Source of the DNA: Caulobacter sp.
GTDB lineage: Bacteria > Pseudomonadota > Alphaproteobacteria > Caulobacterales > Caulobacteraceae
Direction of reading: 5' to 3'
Assembly: GCA_028291055.1 (NCBI GenBank)
Contig: JAQGIP010000067.1
Span: 1-64,000, forward strand
DNA length: 64,000 nt
The notes under the pieces are model-generated. The model did not search any database, was not told the origin of the DNA, and saw only the letters and a list, made by a program, of their open reading frames with translations. Every line of letters starts with the position of its first letter. Position 1 is the stretch's first letter. Shown one piece after another: positions 1 through 8,643 of this stretch. The translations under genes were made by a program, and so were the position numbers.

Positions 1-680
1 GTCGCAACACCCGGCTGTTCCACCTGCCGACCCTGCTCTACCAGCGCTCGGATTCCTACGTCACCACGGCGGAGGCCTATAACAAGGGCATCTCCGACGT
101 CGCCTCGCCGGAAACACCGGAAAAGGAGACCGCCCGCCGGATCGTCGAGCTGGCCAGGGCCTATCGTCGCCAGAACGCCATCCGCATCGCCCTGGAGCGG
201 GCCCGCAGCTCGGGGCTGATGGACGCCGCCACCGGCCTGTTCACCCGCGACCTGTTCGCCGCCCACCTGGTGCGGTTGGCCATGGCGGCGCGCAGCCGCA
301 ACCGGCCGATGTCGCTGTGCGTGCTTCGCGTGGCCGACCGGCCGGAAGTGTTGCGCGCCCGGGCCGGCGGCTGGCTGGACCGCGCCATCCCGCAGATCGG
401 CTCGATGATCGGGCGGCTGGTGCGGGTGGAAGACACCGCCGCGCGCCTGGGCCCGGAGGTCTTCGCCCTGGCCCTGCCCGCCACCAACCAGGCCGCCGCG
501 CGCGCCGCCGCCGAGCGGATCGCCGCGGTGATCGGCTGCACCGCCTTCGATGCCGGTGAGGGCCGCCCGAGCTTCGTGGCCGAGTTCGACATCGGCGTCG
601 CCCAGCTGGAGGCCGGCGAGAATGCCGCCAACGCCCTGGAAAGGGCCGCCGCCCGCGCGTTACAACGGGAAGCTGGTTAG
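1..680 (+). CDS. Degenerate REC-GGDEF response regulator, C-terminal part (PopA/PleD-like)
   Basis: Only the last ~225 residues lie in the window; the reading frame is open from base 3 and the start is upstream. The first ~60 residues look like the end of a receiver domain, with SDVASPETP where the conserved Lys-Pro would be. A GGDEF-type domain follows, opening at LMDAATGLFTRDLF. The active-site GG[DE]EF is changed to GPEVF, so diguanylate cyclase activity is unlikely. The product-binding I-site RxxD is kept as RVED at the canonical spacing. This combination is known from PopA, a c-di-GMP effector of the Caulobacter cell cycle. A c-di-GMP receptor role is inferred. The gene ends 25 bp before the next start. 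Confidence 0.75.
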   Translation, partial: RNTRLFHLPTLLYQRSDSYVTTAEAYNKGISDVASPETPEKETARRIVELARAYRRQNAIRIALERARSSGLMDAATGLFTRDLFAAHLVRLAMAARSRNRPMSLCVLRVADRPEVLRARAGGWLDRAIPQIGSMIGRLVRVEDTAARLGPEVFALALPATNQAAARAAAERIAAVIGCTAFDAGEGRPSFVAEFDIGVAQLEAGENAANALERAAARALQREAG

Positions 681-705
681 GCTTCAACTGAAGGAGGGCT
701 CCCAC

Positions 706-1356
706 ATGGGAACGCCGCTCGCCATCGACCTCATCGCCGACGTCGTCTGCCCCTGGTGCTACATCGGCTGGAAGCGGCTGCAGAAGGCCGTGGCGCTGCG
801 CCCCGACATCGACGCCACCATCACCTGGCGGCCGTTCCAGCTGGATGCGACCATCCCGGACGAGGGGCTCGACCGGAAGAACTATATGGCCGCCAAGTTC
901 GCCGGCGCCTCGCCCGAGAAGCGCGAGGCGATGATGGCCGCGCTCCAGGAGAATGCGGCGCGGGACGGCCTGACGCTGAACCTCACCGACATCCCGATCA
1001 GCCCCAACACCAACGCCGCTCAGCGCCTGATCCGTTGGGCGCAGGAGATGGGCGTGGGGCCCGCCGTGATCGAGGGCGTCATGGCAGCCTACTTCACCGA
1101 CCTGCGCGATATCGGCGATCCGGTGGTGCTGAGCGAGATCGGCGCGGAGGCGGGCATGGACCCGCTGATGATCCTCGGCCGGCTGTCCGAGGAGGTCGAC
1201 AAGGACCAGGTCACCCGCGAATACATCCAGGCCGCCAATGCCGGGGTGTCGGGCGTGCCCTTCTACATCTTCGGCGGCCGCACGGCGGTCTCCGGCGCCG
1301 AGACACCGGAGAATATCGCGCTGGCCATGGACAAGGCGGTCGAGCTGGCCGCGTGA
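706..1356 (+). CDS. DsbA-family oxidoreductase (FrnE-like)
   Basis: A 216-residue thioredoxin-fold protein of the DsbA/FrnE branch. The redox motif CPWC lies at residues 15-18, directly after the first strand, and there is no signal peptide, so it is probably cytoplasmic. The middle part is the helical insertion usual for this group, and GVSGVPFYIF near the C-terminus carries the cis-Pro loop. The ATG at 706 is chosen because AAGGAGG lies 8 bp upstream; the frame is open further upstream but that stretch overlaps the previous gene. FrnE proteins are thiol-disulfide oxidoreductases or isomerases linked to oxidative stress. The substrate cannot be read from the sequence. Confidence 0.88.
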   Translation: MGTPLAIDLIADVVCPWCYIGWKRLQKAVALRPDIDATITWRPFQLDATIPDEGLDRKNYMAAKFAGASPEKREAMMAALQENAARDGLTLNLTDIPISPNTNAAQRLIRWAQEMGVGPAVIEGVMAAYFTDLRDIGDPVVLSEIGAEAGMDPLMILGRLSEEVDKDQVTREYIQAANAGVSGVPFYIFGGRTAVSGAETPENIALAMDKAVELAA

Positions 1357-1457
1357 AATACGGACCACCGCATCCGCACGTAGGGTTGGCGGCGACTTAG
1401 GGGATATCATCGGTTCATCGCACCCGCTCGGCGCGAAAAGCAAGTCAGGGGAATAGT

Positions 1458-1985
1458 GTGCATCTCACTCCGCAGACCATCAGCATCATCATCGCCGTGG
1501 TGGTCGTGCTGATCATCATGGCCTTCCGGTTCCGCAATGTGGGGCGCACCCGCCCCCTGCGAATGCCGACCTTGCTGATCGCGCCCGTCTACCTGGCCGC
1601 CGTCTCGGCGTTCCTGATCTACCGCTTTCCGATCGCCGGCCTGGACTGGGTCTGGATGGGCGTCATCTTCCTGTTGGGCGCGGTGGCCGGTTGGTATCGC
1701 GGCAAGATGATGCACATCACCGTCGACCCCGAAACCAAGAGCCTGATGGTCAAGACCACGCCCTGGGCGTTGATCTTCCTGGTGGCGCTGCTGGTGGTGC
1801 GCATGGCGCTGCGCGAGGTGTTCATGGAGAACGCCGCCGCCTGGCACGTCAGCTTCAACCTGCTGACCGACGCCTTCGTGGCCTTCGCGCTGGGCCTTCT
1901 GGGTGTCACCAGCCTGGAGATGTACCTGCGCGCCAAGCGGTTGGTGGAAGAGGCCAAGAGAGGCGGCGGCGTTATCGCCGCCTAG
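1458..1985 (+). CDS. CcdC-like (DUF1453) integral membrane protein
   Basis: A 175-residue protein with about five hydrophobic segments (roughly residues 8-22, 40-56, 63-78, 93-112 and 133-152). The start is a GTG preceded by AGGGGA. The arrangement and the motif GWYRGKMM resemble CcdC-type proteins, named for a gene found with cytochrome c biogenesis genes in Bacillus. No cytochrome c genes are adjacent, so the function here is unknown. The TAG stop codon coincides with the first bases of the repeat that follows. Confidence 0.65.
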   Translation: MHLTPQTISIIIAVVVVLIIMAFRFRNVGRTRPLRMPTLLIAPVYLAAVSAFLIYRFPIAGLDWVWMGVIFLLGAVAGWYRGKMMHITVDPETKSLMVKTTPWALIFLVALLVVRMALREVFMENAAAWHVSFNLLTDAFVAFALGLLGVTSLEMYLRAKRLVEEAKRGGGVIAA

Positions 1986-2178
1986 AGCGCCGCTCCGATA
2001 GAATCGGAGCGTCCCTCTATCTATTTGTTTTATCACGCTTTCCGGAGAACCGGCTTCCACTTCGCCGGAAAGCGCTTAGAGCGTTGTCCGCTCCGATGGA
2101 ATCGGAGCGGCGCTCTAGCTCTTTGTTTTGTCGCGCTTTTCGGCGGCGAACCGGTTTCCAGTTCGCCGGAAAGCGCTT
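1983..2178. repeat. Two tandem copies of a ~95-100 bp palindromic intergenic repeat
   Basis: Copy A spans 1983-2076 and copy B 2077-2178. Both begin TAGAGCG, carry a palindrome of the form GCTCCGAT-N-GAATCGGAGC, share TTTGTTTT, and end with GCCGGAAAGCGCT. The copies differ by substitutions and a short indel, so they are old duplicates. Similar short palindromic intergenic elements are common in alphaproteobacterial genomes. The element lies between a plus-strand gene and a minus-strand gene (convergent) and could help terminate transcription in both directions. Confidence 0.8.
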
Positions 2179-2187
2179 AGGGAGCGT

Positions 2188-3378
2188 TCAGGGTGCGACC
2201 GGGGGCATCGCGCCGCCCCAGTGGTAGCCGTCGGCGTAGGGCGCGCCCTTGATCTCCAGCGCATAGACGCCGTAGCCGCCACAGCTGTCGGTCGAGCCAT
2301 TGGAATAGGAGGCCGGCCGCAGGGCCTCCGCAGCCGACCCCGCGCCTAGCCAGCCCTTGGCCCCATCGAGCGCCAGTGAGGGGCCCAGATCGGCGGCGGC
2401 AAAATCGAAGGCGCCCGCGTAGATTACTTCGCCTGCCTTGACCTCGAACGAGGGCGCGCCGAGGCAGAAGTTCAACATCCCAAAACCCGCGATCCGCCAC
2501 TGCCCAGGGAGCACGGCAATGGCGGCGAACGGCGCGCGCTTGCGCATCAGACGGGCATCGATGGCGAATGAGCCTCTCCCATCGCCGACCTCGATGTGGC
2601 CGGAGAGCGCCATGACCAGGCTTGGACCGCCTTTGCCGCTGAAGCCCGTGGTCGACACGATGATCACGCCGCCGGTTTGCAGAGCGGCGGCGATCTGGCC
2701 TGGTTCAAGCAGCCGGGGCGTCGGGGCTTGCCACAGATAGGCGCCGCCCCCGGAGCCGCCACTGCCGCCAAGCTCCTGCGGCCGGAAGTCGGTGAGGGCC
2801 TGGTTGGTCGCGGCGGTCAGGCTCAGCTCATAGGCGTCAAGGCTCTTAGGCCAATTGACCAGACGTTGGTTGGAGCCGAAGGCGGCGTCGTTACCGAAGG
2901 TGCGGACCACCTTGCCATGGGGTGTCGCGGAGCCGATCCAAGGCGCGAGCTTGGCGGCCAGCGCGGCCTGTCCCAGCTTCGACAGGGCGATTCCCTCGTT
3001 CTCGGGAACCATCACGACGCGCCAGCCCCTCACCACCATGCAGTTTTCGACGCCGGCGCCGACAGCGCCGTAGTGGCCGTGGAGCGCCACGTCGTGGTTC
3101 ATCGCATTGCCAAGGGCATCGCCCAGGATGCCCTGACCTGTCGATTGATAGGTCGACATCGGCTGTTCCTGGGCCCAGCTCAAATCCCTGGCCACCGCCA
3201 CACAGGCTTTGACGTCGGCATCATGGGTCGCCACGTCTGCCCCGGGACGATTGTAGTAGGTGTAGCCGATGGTCATGCTGCCGAGGTTGACCTTGGCCGG
3301 CTTGCCGGCCGCGCCCGCCGCGCCGCCGGCGGCCACGCAAGCGGCGAGCGTCGTCGCCACGACTTTCCACAATTTCAC
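2188..3378 (-). CDS. Exported protein of unknown function
   Basis: A 396-residue protein with an N-terminal signal peptide (hydrophobic stretch at residues ~7-25, Ala/Gly-rich cleavage region). The segment at about residues 50-130 contains ILGDALGNAM and ENCMVVRGWRVV, which look like conserved motifs of alphaproteobacterial envelope proteins. A Gly/Ser linker (GGSGGSGGG) near residue 205 separates this from a C-terminal half rich in beta structure, with four Cys in the mature protein that could form disulfides. No enzyme motif was recognised. It is convergent with the upstream plus-strand gene and lies downstream of mfd on the same strand. Confidence 0.7.
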   Translation of the reverse strand: MKLWKVVATTLAACVAAGGAAGAAGKPAKVNLGSMTIGYTYYNRPGADVATHDADVKACVAVARDLSWAQEQPMSTYQSTGQGILGDALGNAMNHDVALHGHYGAVGAGVENCMVVRGWRVVMVPENEGIALSKLGQAALAAKLAPWIGSATPHGKVVRTFGNDAAFGSNQRLVNWPKSLDAYELSLTAATNQALTDFRPQELGGSGGSGGGAYLWQAPTPRLLEPGQIAAALQTGGVIIVSTTGFSGKGGPSLVMALSGHIEVGDGRGSFAIDARLMRKRAPFAAIAVLPGQWRIAGFGMLNFCLGAPSFEVKAGEVIYAGAFDFAAADLGPSLALDGAKGWLGAGSAAEALRPASYSNGSTDSCGGYGVYALEIKGAPYADGYHWGGAMPPVAP

Positions 3379-3491
3379 CGTGTCGTCCCCCGACCTTCAA
3401 GCGAGCCAATTGGCCCGGTAAGGCCGGCCAAATCAAGCTCGACTTTACGGGGCCGCTCGCGGCGTCAGGGCGCCTGCGCCGACCCTTGCGG

Positions 3492-6400
3492 TCAGGCCAC
3501 CTTCGCCAGCCGCGCCAGTTCCGTGAGGATGCGCTCAGCGGCATCAAGGCGGGCCTTGGGGGTTTCCCACTCGCCCTTGATGACGACCTTCTGGTCGGGC
3601 CGCACGCGCCAGGTCACCGAGTGCTTCTGGACGTACTGAACCAGGGCCATGGGGTTGGCGAAGATGTCGTTGCGGAAGCTGGCCACGGCGCCCTTCGGGC
3701 CCACGTCGATCTTGGCCACGTTGGCTTCGCGGCACAGGCCCTTGATGGCGACCACCTTCAGCAGGCTGTCGGCTTCCGGCGGCAACGGCCCGAACCGGTC
3801 GATCAGTTCGGCGGCCAGGGCCTCGCGGTCGGCGGCCTGCTCGGCTTCCGACAGGCGTCGGTAGAGGCTGAGTCGGACGTTCAGGTCCGGCACATATTCC
3901 TCGGGGATCATCACGGCCGCGCCGGTGTTGATCAGCGGCGACCAGCCGCGGTCGGAGAAGAGGTCGGGCGCGCCCTTCTCCTGGATGGCGGCCACGGCGT
4001 CTTCCAGCATCTGCTGGTAGAGTTCGACGCCGATCTCCTTGATGTGGCCCGATTGCTCGTCGCCCAGCAGGTTACCGCCGCCGCGGATGTCGAGGTCGTG
4101 GCTGGCCAGCTGGAAGCCGGCCCCCAGGCTGTCGAGGGACTGCAGCACCTTCAGGCGCTTCTCGGCCGACAGGGTGAGCTGCTTCTCGAACGGCGTGGTC
4201 AGATAGGCATAGGCGCGCGCCTTGGCCCGGCCGACGCGGCCCCTGAGCTGGTAGAGCTGGGCCAGGCCGAACATGTCGGCGCGGTGGATGATCAGGGTGT
4301 TGGCGGTCGGAATGTCGAGGCCGCTCTCGACGATCGTCGTGGAGAGCAGCACGTCATATTGGCCCTCGTAGAAGGCGCTCATCACGTCTTCCAGCTGGGT
4401 GGGCGCCATCTGGCCGTGGCCGACCACATACTTCACCTCGGGCACCTGCTCACGCAGGAAGCGCTCCAGCTCGGCCAGGTCCTTGATGCGCGGGGTGACG
4501 AAATAGGCCTGGCCGCCGCGGTACTTCTCGCGCAGCAGGGCCTCGCGCAGGGTGACCGGATCCCAGGGCGTAATGTAGGTGCGCACGGCCAGGCGGTCGA
4601 CCGGCGGGGTGGCGATGATCGACATCTCGCGGATGCCCGACAGCGCCATCTGCAGGGTGCGCGGGATGGGCGTGGCGGTGAGCGTCAGCATGTGCACGTC
4701 GGCGCGAAGCTCCTTCAGCTTCTCCTTGTGCTTGACCCCGAAGTGCTGCTCTTCATCAACGATAACAAGGCCGAGGTCGCGGAAGCTGACCTGTTTGGAC
4801 AGCACCGCGTGGGTGCCGACCACGATCTCCAGCTCGCCGTTGGCCAAGCCCTCGCGGGTCTCGGCGACCTCCTTGGCGGGGACAAGGCGCGACAGGCGGC
4901 GCACCTTGATGGGCCAGCCCTGGAAGCGTTCGGTGAAGGTCTTGTAGTGCTGACGGGCCAGCAGCGTCGTGGGGCAGACGATGGCCACCTGCTTGCCGCT
5001 CATGGCCACCACGAAGGCGGCGCGCAGGGCGACCTCGGTCTTGCCGAAGCCCACGTCGCCGCAGATCAGCCGGTCCATCGGCTTGCCCGAGCCCAGGTCG
5101 TTCAGCACGTCGTGGATGGCGTTCAGCTGGTCGTCCGTCTCCTCATAGGGGAAGCGGGCGCAGAATTCGTCGAACAGGCCGGCGGGGGCCTCGGTCTCTT
5201 CCACATGCTTGGTGGCGCGCGCGGCGGCGATGGCGATCAGCCCCTCGGCCATCTCGCGCAGGCGTTCCTTCGCCCTCGCCTTGCGGCCCTGCCAGGCCGC
5301 GCCGCCCAGCCGGTCCAGCTGCACGCCCTCGGATTCGGCGCCGTAGCGGGTCAGCAGGTCGATGTTCTCGACCGGCAGATAGAGCTTGGACTCGCCGAAG
5401 TAGTGGATTTCCAGGCAGTCGTGCGGCGCCTCCTGGACCTCAAGCGTCTTCAGGCCCTCATAGCGGCCAATGCCGTGGTCGATGTGGACGACGAGATCGC
5501 CAGGGGTCAGCGCCGAGGCTTCGGCCAGGAAGTTGGCCGCGCGGCGCTTCTTCCTCGGACGGGCCAGGCGGTCGCCGAGGATGTCGGTCTCGGAGATCAC
5601 CGCCAGCTTGTCGGTCTCGAAGCCGTGCTCCAGCGGCAGCACGACGCGTTGCGGGACCTTGGGGTCCGCCGCCTTGGCCTGGCTCCAGTCGGAGGCGAAG
5701 GGCACGCGCTTCAGGCCATGGTCGGCCAGCATCAGCCCCAGGCGTTCGGACGAGCCTTCCGACCACGAGGCGAACAGCACGCGCTTACCGTCGGCCGCCA
5801 GCTTGGCGGCGTGGTCGGCGGTGGCCTCGAACAGGTTGACGCTGTCCTGGGCGCGCTCGGCGACGAAGGTGCGTCCGAGCCGCGCGCCCATGTCGACGAC
5901 GTTGACCGCTTCCTCCCGCTGGAAGGGCGTGAAGCGGCGGCTCGGATGGTCGTCCAGCCGCCCTTCCCATTCCTCGGCGCTCAGATAGAGGGCCGTTGGC
6001 GGCAGCGGGCGGTAGGCGGCCTTGCGGTCGGCGTTGGCGCGGGCGTCATAGGCGTCGGCGATCATCGCCAGCCGCTCGTCGCGGGCCTCTGCGGCCTGGT
6101 GATCGACGCCGATCAGCGCGCCGGCCGGCAGATAGTCGAACACGCTCTCCATGCGCTCGTAGAAGAGCGGCAGGAAGTGCTCCATGCCCGCGCGGCGGCC
6201 GCCGCCGCTGATCGCCTCGTAGAGCGGATCGTCGCCCGGCGCGCCGAACAGGCCGACATAGCCCTTGCGGAAGCGGCTGATGGCATCGGCGTCGAGCAGG
6301 GCCTCGCTGACCGGCAACAGGTCCACGTCGTGCAGCTGCCTGGTGGAGCGCTGGGTCTCCGGATCGAAGGCGCGGATCGATTCCAGGGTGTCGCCGAACA

Positions 6401-6986
6401 GGTCGAGGCGCACCGGCTCCTCGCCGCCCGGCGGGAAGACGTCGATCACCCCGCCCCGGATGGCGAACTCGCCGCGTTCGGAGACGGTGGAGGCGCGGAC
6501 ATAGCCGTTGACCGCGAAGTAGCGTTCCAGGTCGGCCACGTTCACATCATTGCCGGTGCGCGCGCTGTAGCCGGCGCGGCCGACCACCTCGCGGGCGGGC
6601 ACGCGCTGCAGCATGGCCGGCGCGGGCACGGCCAGGATCACCGGCTTCTTCGGATCGAAGCCGCGCGACAGGCGCGTCAGCACATTCATCCGCGCGGCGG
6701 CCACCGCCGGCGACGGGCCGGAGCGGTCATAGGGAAGGCAGTCCCACGACGGCAGCAGAAGGGTTTCCATCTGCGGCGCGAAGAACTTCATCGCATCCAG
6801 GAAGGCCTGGGCGCGGGGACCGTCGCGGGAGACGAAGACGGTGAGGCCGCCCCGGGCGCGGGCGATGTCGGCCATGGCCAGGGCGTCGAAACCCTCCGGC
6901 GCGCCGGCGATTTCGAGGGCGGTCGGCGCGGTGGCGACCCGCTTCAGGTCCGGTTGCCTGGCGGGGATCGATCCATCATGCGCCAC
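3492..6986 (-). CDS. mfd: Transcription-repair coupling factor Mfd
   Basis: An 1164-residue SF2 DNA translocase that removes stalled RNA polymerase at lesions and recruits UvrA. The order is the family's: N-terminal UvrB-like region (residues ~1-330), RNA polymerase-interaction domain around 460-540 (GDLVVHIDHGIGRYEGL), RecG-like motor with Walker A GDVGFGKTEVA, Walker B-type DEEQHFG and TATPIPRTL, motif VI LRGRVGRAKARA, and a C-terminal TRCF domain with ELIDRFGPLP. The length is normal. The start overlaps the end of sdhE by 11 bp, so the two are probably co-transcribed. Confidence 0.98.
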   Translation of the reverse strand: MAHDGSIPARQPDLKRVATAPTALEIAGAPEGFDALAMADIARARGGLTVFVSRDGPRAQAFLDAMKFFAPQMETLLLPSWDCLPYDRSGPSPAVAAARMNVLTRLSRGFDPKKPVILAVPAPAMLQRVPAREVVGRAGYSARTGNDVNVADLERYFAVNGYVRASTVSERGEFAIRGGVIDVFPPGGEEPVRLDLFGDTLESIRAFDPETQRSTRQLHDVDLLPVSEALLDADAISRFRKGYVGLFGAPGDDPLYEAISGGGRRAGMEHFLPLFYERMESVFDYLPAGALIGVDHQAAEARDERLAMIADAYDARANADRKAAYRPLPPTALYLSAEEWEGRLDDHPSRRFTPFQREEAVNVVDMGARLGRTFVAERAQDSVNLFEATADHAAKLAADGKRVLFASWSEGSSERLGLMLADHGLKRVPFASDWSQAKAADPKVPQRVVLPLEHGFETDKLAVISETDILGDRLARPRKKRRAANFLAEASALTPGDLVVHIDHGIGRYEGLKTLEVQEAPHDCLEIHYFGESKLYLPVENIDLLTRYGAESEGVQLDRLGGAAWQGRKARAKERLREMAEGLIAIAAARATKHVEETEAPAGLFDEFCARFPYEETDDQLNAIHDVLNDLGSGKPMDRLICGDVGFGKTEVALRAAFVVAMSGKQVAIVCPTTLLARQHYKTFTERFQGWPIKVRRLSRLVPAKEVAETREGLANGELEIVVGTHAVLSKQVSFRDLGLVIVDEEQHFGVKHKEKLKELRADVHMLTLTATPIPRTLQMALSGIREMSIIATPPVDRLAVRTYITPWDPVTLREALLREKYRGGQAYFVTPRIKDLAELERFLREQVPEVKYVVGHGQMAPTQLEDVMSAFYEGQYDVLLSTTIVESGLDIPTANTLIIHRADMFGLAQLYQLRGRVGRAKARAYAYLTTPFEKQLTLSAEKRLKVLQSLDSLGAGFQLASHDLDIRGGGNLLGDEQSGHIKEIGVELYQQMLEDAVAAIQEKGAPDLFSDRGWSPLINTGAAVMIPEEYVPDLNVRLSLYRRLSEAEQAADREALAAELIDRFGPLPPEADSLLKVVAIKGLCREANVAKIDVGPKGAVASFRNDIFANPMALVQYVQKHSVTWRVRPDQKVVIKGEWETPKARLDAAERILTELARLAKVA

Positions 6987-7260
6987 GGTCGTCTCCCCGA
7001 TGCTCGTTCAGGGAAAGCCGGAAAGCCCGCAGGCGGTTCATCAGGGGGGTGTCGAATTCCGCCGGAATGGGGTGGGTGTCGATGATCCAGCCATAGACGT
7101 CCTGGTCGTCCTGCTGCAGCAGAGCCTCGAAGTCGCTCAGTTCGGCTTCGCTGAGTTCGGCGCAATGGTTGTCCGCGAACGGCCCCAGAATGAGGTCCGC
7201 TTCCCGAAAGCCACGCCGCCAGGCGCGTATCTTCAGCCGATTAAGCCGCGTCTCATCCAT
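6976..7260 (-). CDS. sdhE: Succinate dehydrogenase assembly factor SdhE (DUF339)
   Basis: A 94-residue protein. The family's RGxxE motif is seen as RRGFREADLILG near residue 15, with the later DDQDVYGWI segment. SdhE promotes covalent FAD attachment to the succinate dehydrogenase flavoprotein. The open frame extends upstream without conserved sequence, so the ATG at 7260 that gives MDETRLNRLKIRAW is chosen. It overlaps mfd by 11 bp. Confidence 0.93.
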   Translation of the reverse strand: MDETRLNRLKIRAWRRGFREADLILGPFADNHCAELSEAELSDFEALLQQDDQDVYGWIIDTHPIPAEFDTPLMNRLRAFRLSLNEHRGDDRGA

Positions 7261-7396
7261 GAAGGTCGCGGATATAGGCGGGCTGGGAGGCCGTGGGAAG
7301 GGGCATGGGCCTGAGCCCTGCCGTGAATGGCGAACGAAACCGGGCCGGCGGCGTTGATGCCCTGCGAGACGCCGCTGCCGTTGGGGGACGCCGACC

Positions 7397-8593
7397 TTGA
7401 AGATGCCGACATCGGACCAGCGCGCGGGCCGGCTCACCGCCGCGCGTCAATTGAAGATGGCCCGCTCGGCCCACGCCTACATGCGCGGCAATACCGAGAA
7501 GTTCTACGACTGGCTGGAGGGCGCGGCGCACAAGGATCTGCCCGAGGGACCGCCGATCTGGATCTGCGGCGACTGCCACATGGGCAACCTGGGTCCCGTG
7601 GCCAGCCTGAAGGGCCGGGTCGGCATCCAGATTCGCGACCTGGACCAGACCGTCATCGGCAATCCCGCCCATGACATCATCCGCCTGGGCCTGTCGCTGT
7701 CCACCGCCGCGCGCGGCTCGGACCTGCCCGGCGTGACCACCGCCCACATGCTGGAAGGGCTGATGGCCGGCTACCAGGAGGGGTTGGCCGCCGACAAGCA
7801 GGTGGAGGTCGACGAGCAACGGCCGCGCGCCGTGCATGTGAGCCTGAGGCGCGCGATCGGCCGCCGGTGGCGTGAGCTGGCCAAGGAGCGGATCGAGGAT
7901 ATCCGTCCGACCATCCCCTTGGGCAAACGCTTCTGGCCGCTGGACGACGAGGAACGGGCCGGTCTGGCCGCGCTGTTCGAGACCGAGGATGTGCGCGCCA
8001 TGCTGACCGCCGCCAAGGATCGCGACGAGGACGCCGAGATCGAGCTGGTGGACGCCGCCTACTGGATGAAGGGGTGCAGCTCCTTGGGCCGCCTGCGCTA
8101 TGCAGCGCTGGTCAGGATCGGCAACGGCGGCCGGCCGGACTATGCGCTGATCGACCTGAAGGAGGCGGTGGCCTCGCTGGCGCCGCGCGCGGCCGGCGCG
8201 GACATGCCGCGCAGCAATTCCGAGCGCGTGGTCACCGGCGCGCGGGCGCTGTCGCCCTATCTTGGTCGCCGCATGGTGCCGGCCCGGATGATGAACCGGG
8301 GCCTGGTGGTGCGCGAACTGATGCCCCAGGACCTGAAGCTCGACATCGAGAACCTCAGCCGCGAGGAGGCCATGCTGGTGGCCCGCTATCTCGGCCGGGT
8401 GGTCGGCCATGCGCACGGCCGCCAGATGGACGACGCGACCACCGCGGCCTGGAGCGACGACCTGACGCGGCGCTGGCCCAAGGGGCTGGATGCGCCCTTC
8501 TGGCTGTGGAACAGCATCGTCGATCTGGCCGGCATCCATGAGCGCGCCTACCTGGAGCACTGTCGGCGCTATGCGCTGGCGCCGGCGGCCTAG
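7397..8593 (+). CDS. DUF2252 family protein
   Basis: A 398-residue protein. The motifs ICGDCHMGNLG (residues ~56-66) and RDLDQ (~80) resemble the catalytic HGDxHxxN and metal-binding DxD of aminoglycoside-kinase-like folds. This suggests a phosphotransferase fold, although no substrate is known for DUF2252. The start is a TTG at 7397, with an ATG two codons later as an alternative. It is divergent from sdhE-mfd and lies 50 bp upstream of recG on the same strand. Confidence 0.85.
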   Translation: MKMPTSDQRAGRLTAARQLKMARSAHAYMRGNTEKFYDWLEGAAHKDLPEGPPIWICGDCHMGNLGPVASLKGRVGIQIRDLDQTVIGNPAHDIIRLGLSLSTAARGSDLPGVTTAHMLEGLMAGYQEGLAADKQVEVDEQRPRAVHVSLRRAIGRRWRELAKERIEDIRPTIPLGKRFWPLDDEERAGLAALFETEDVRAMLTAAKDRDEDAEIELVDAAYWMKGCSSLGRLRYAALVRIGNGGRPDYALIDLKEAVASLAPRAAGADMPRSNSERVVTGARALSPYLGRRMVPARMMNRGLVVRELMPQDLKLDIENLSREEAMLVARYLGRVVGHAHGRQMDDATTAAWSDDLTRRWPKGLDAPFWLWNSIVDLAGIHERAYLEHCRRYALAPAA

Positions 8594-8643
8594 GCGTCCG
8601 CACGGTCGAGCACGGCGGCGTTTCCAGGCTATAAGGGGCGCGC

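Noticed and set aside
3486-7085. A very long open frame (1199 codons) on the plus strand opposite mfd
   Set aside because: It is the antisense shadow of mfd in GC-rich DNA. The composition is Gly/Gln/His/Arg/Val-rich with no motif, and mfd on the other strand is unambiguous.
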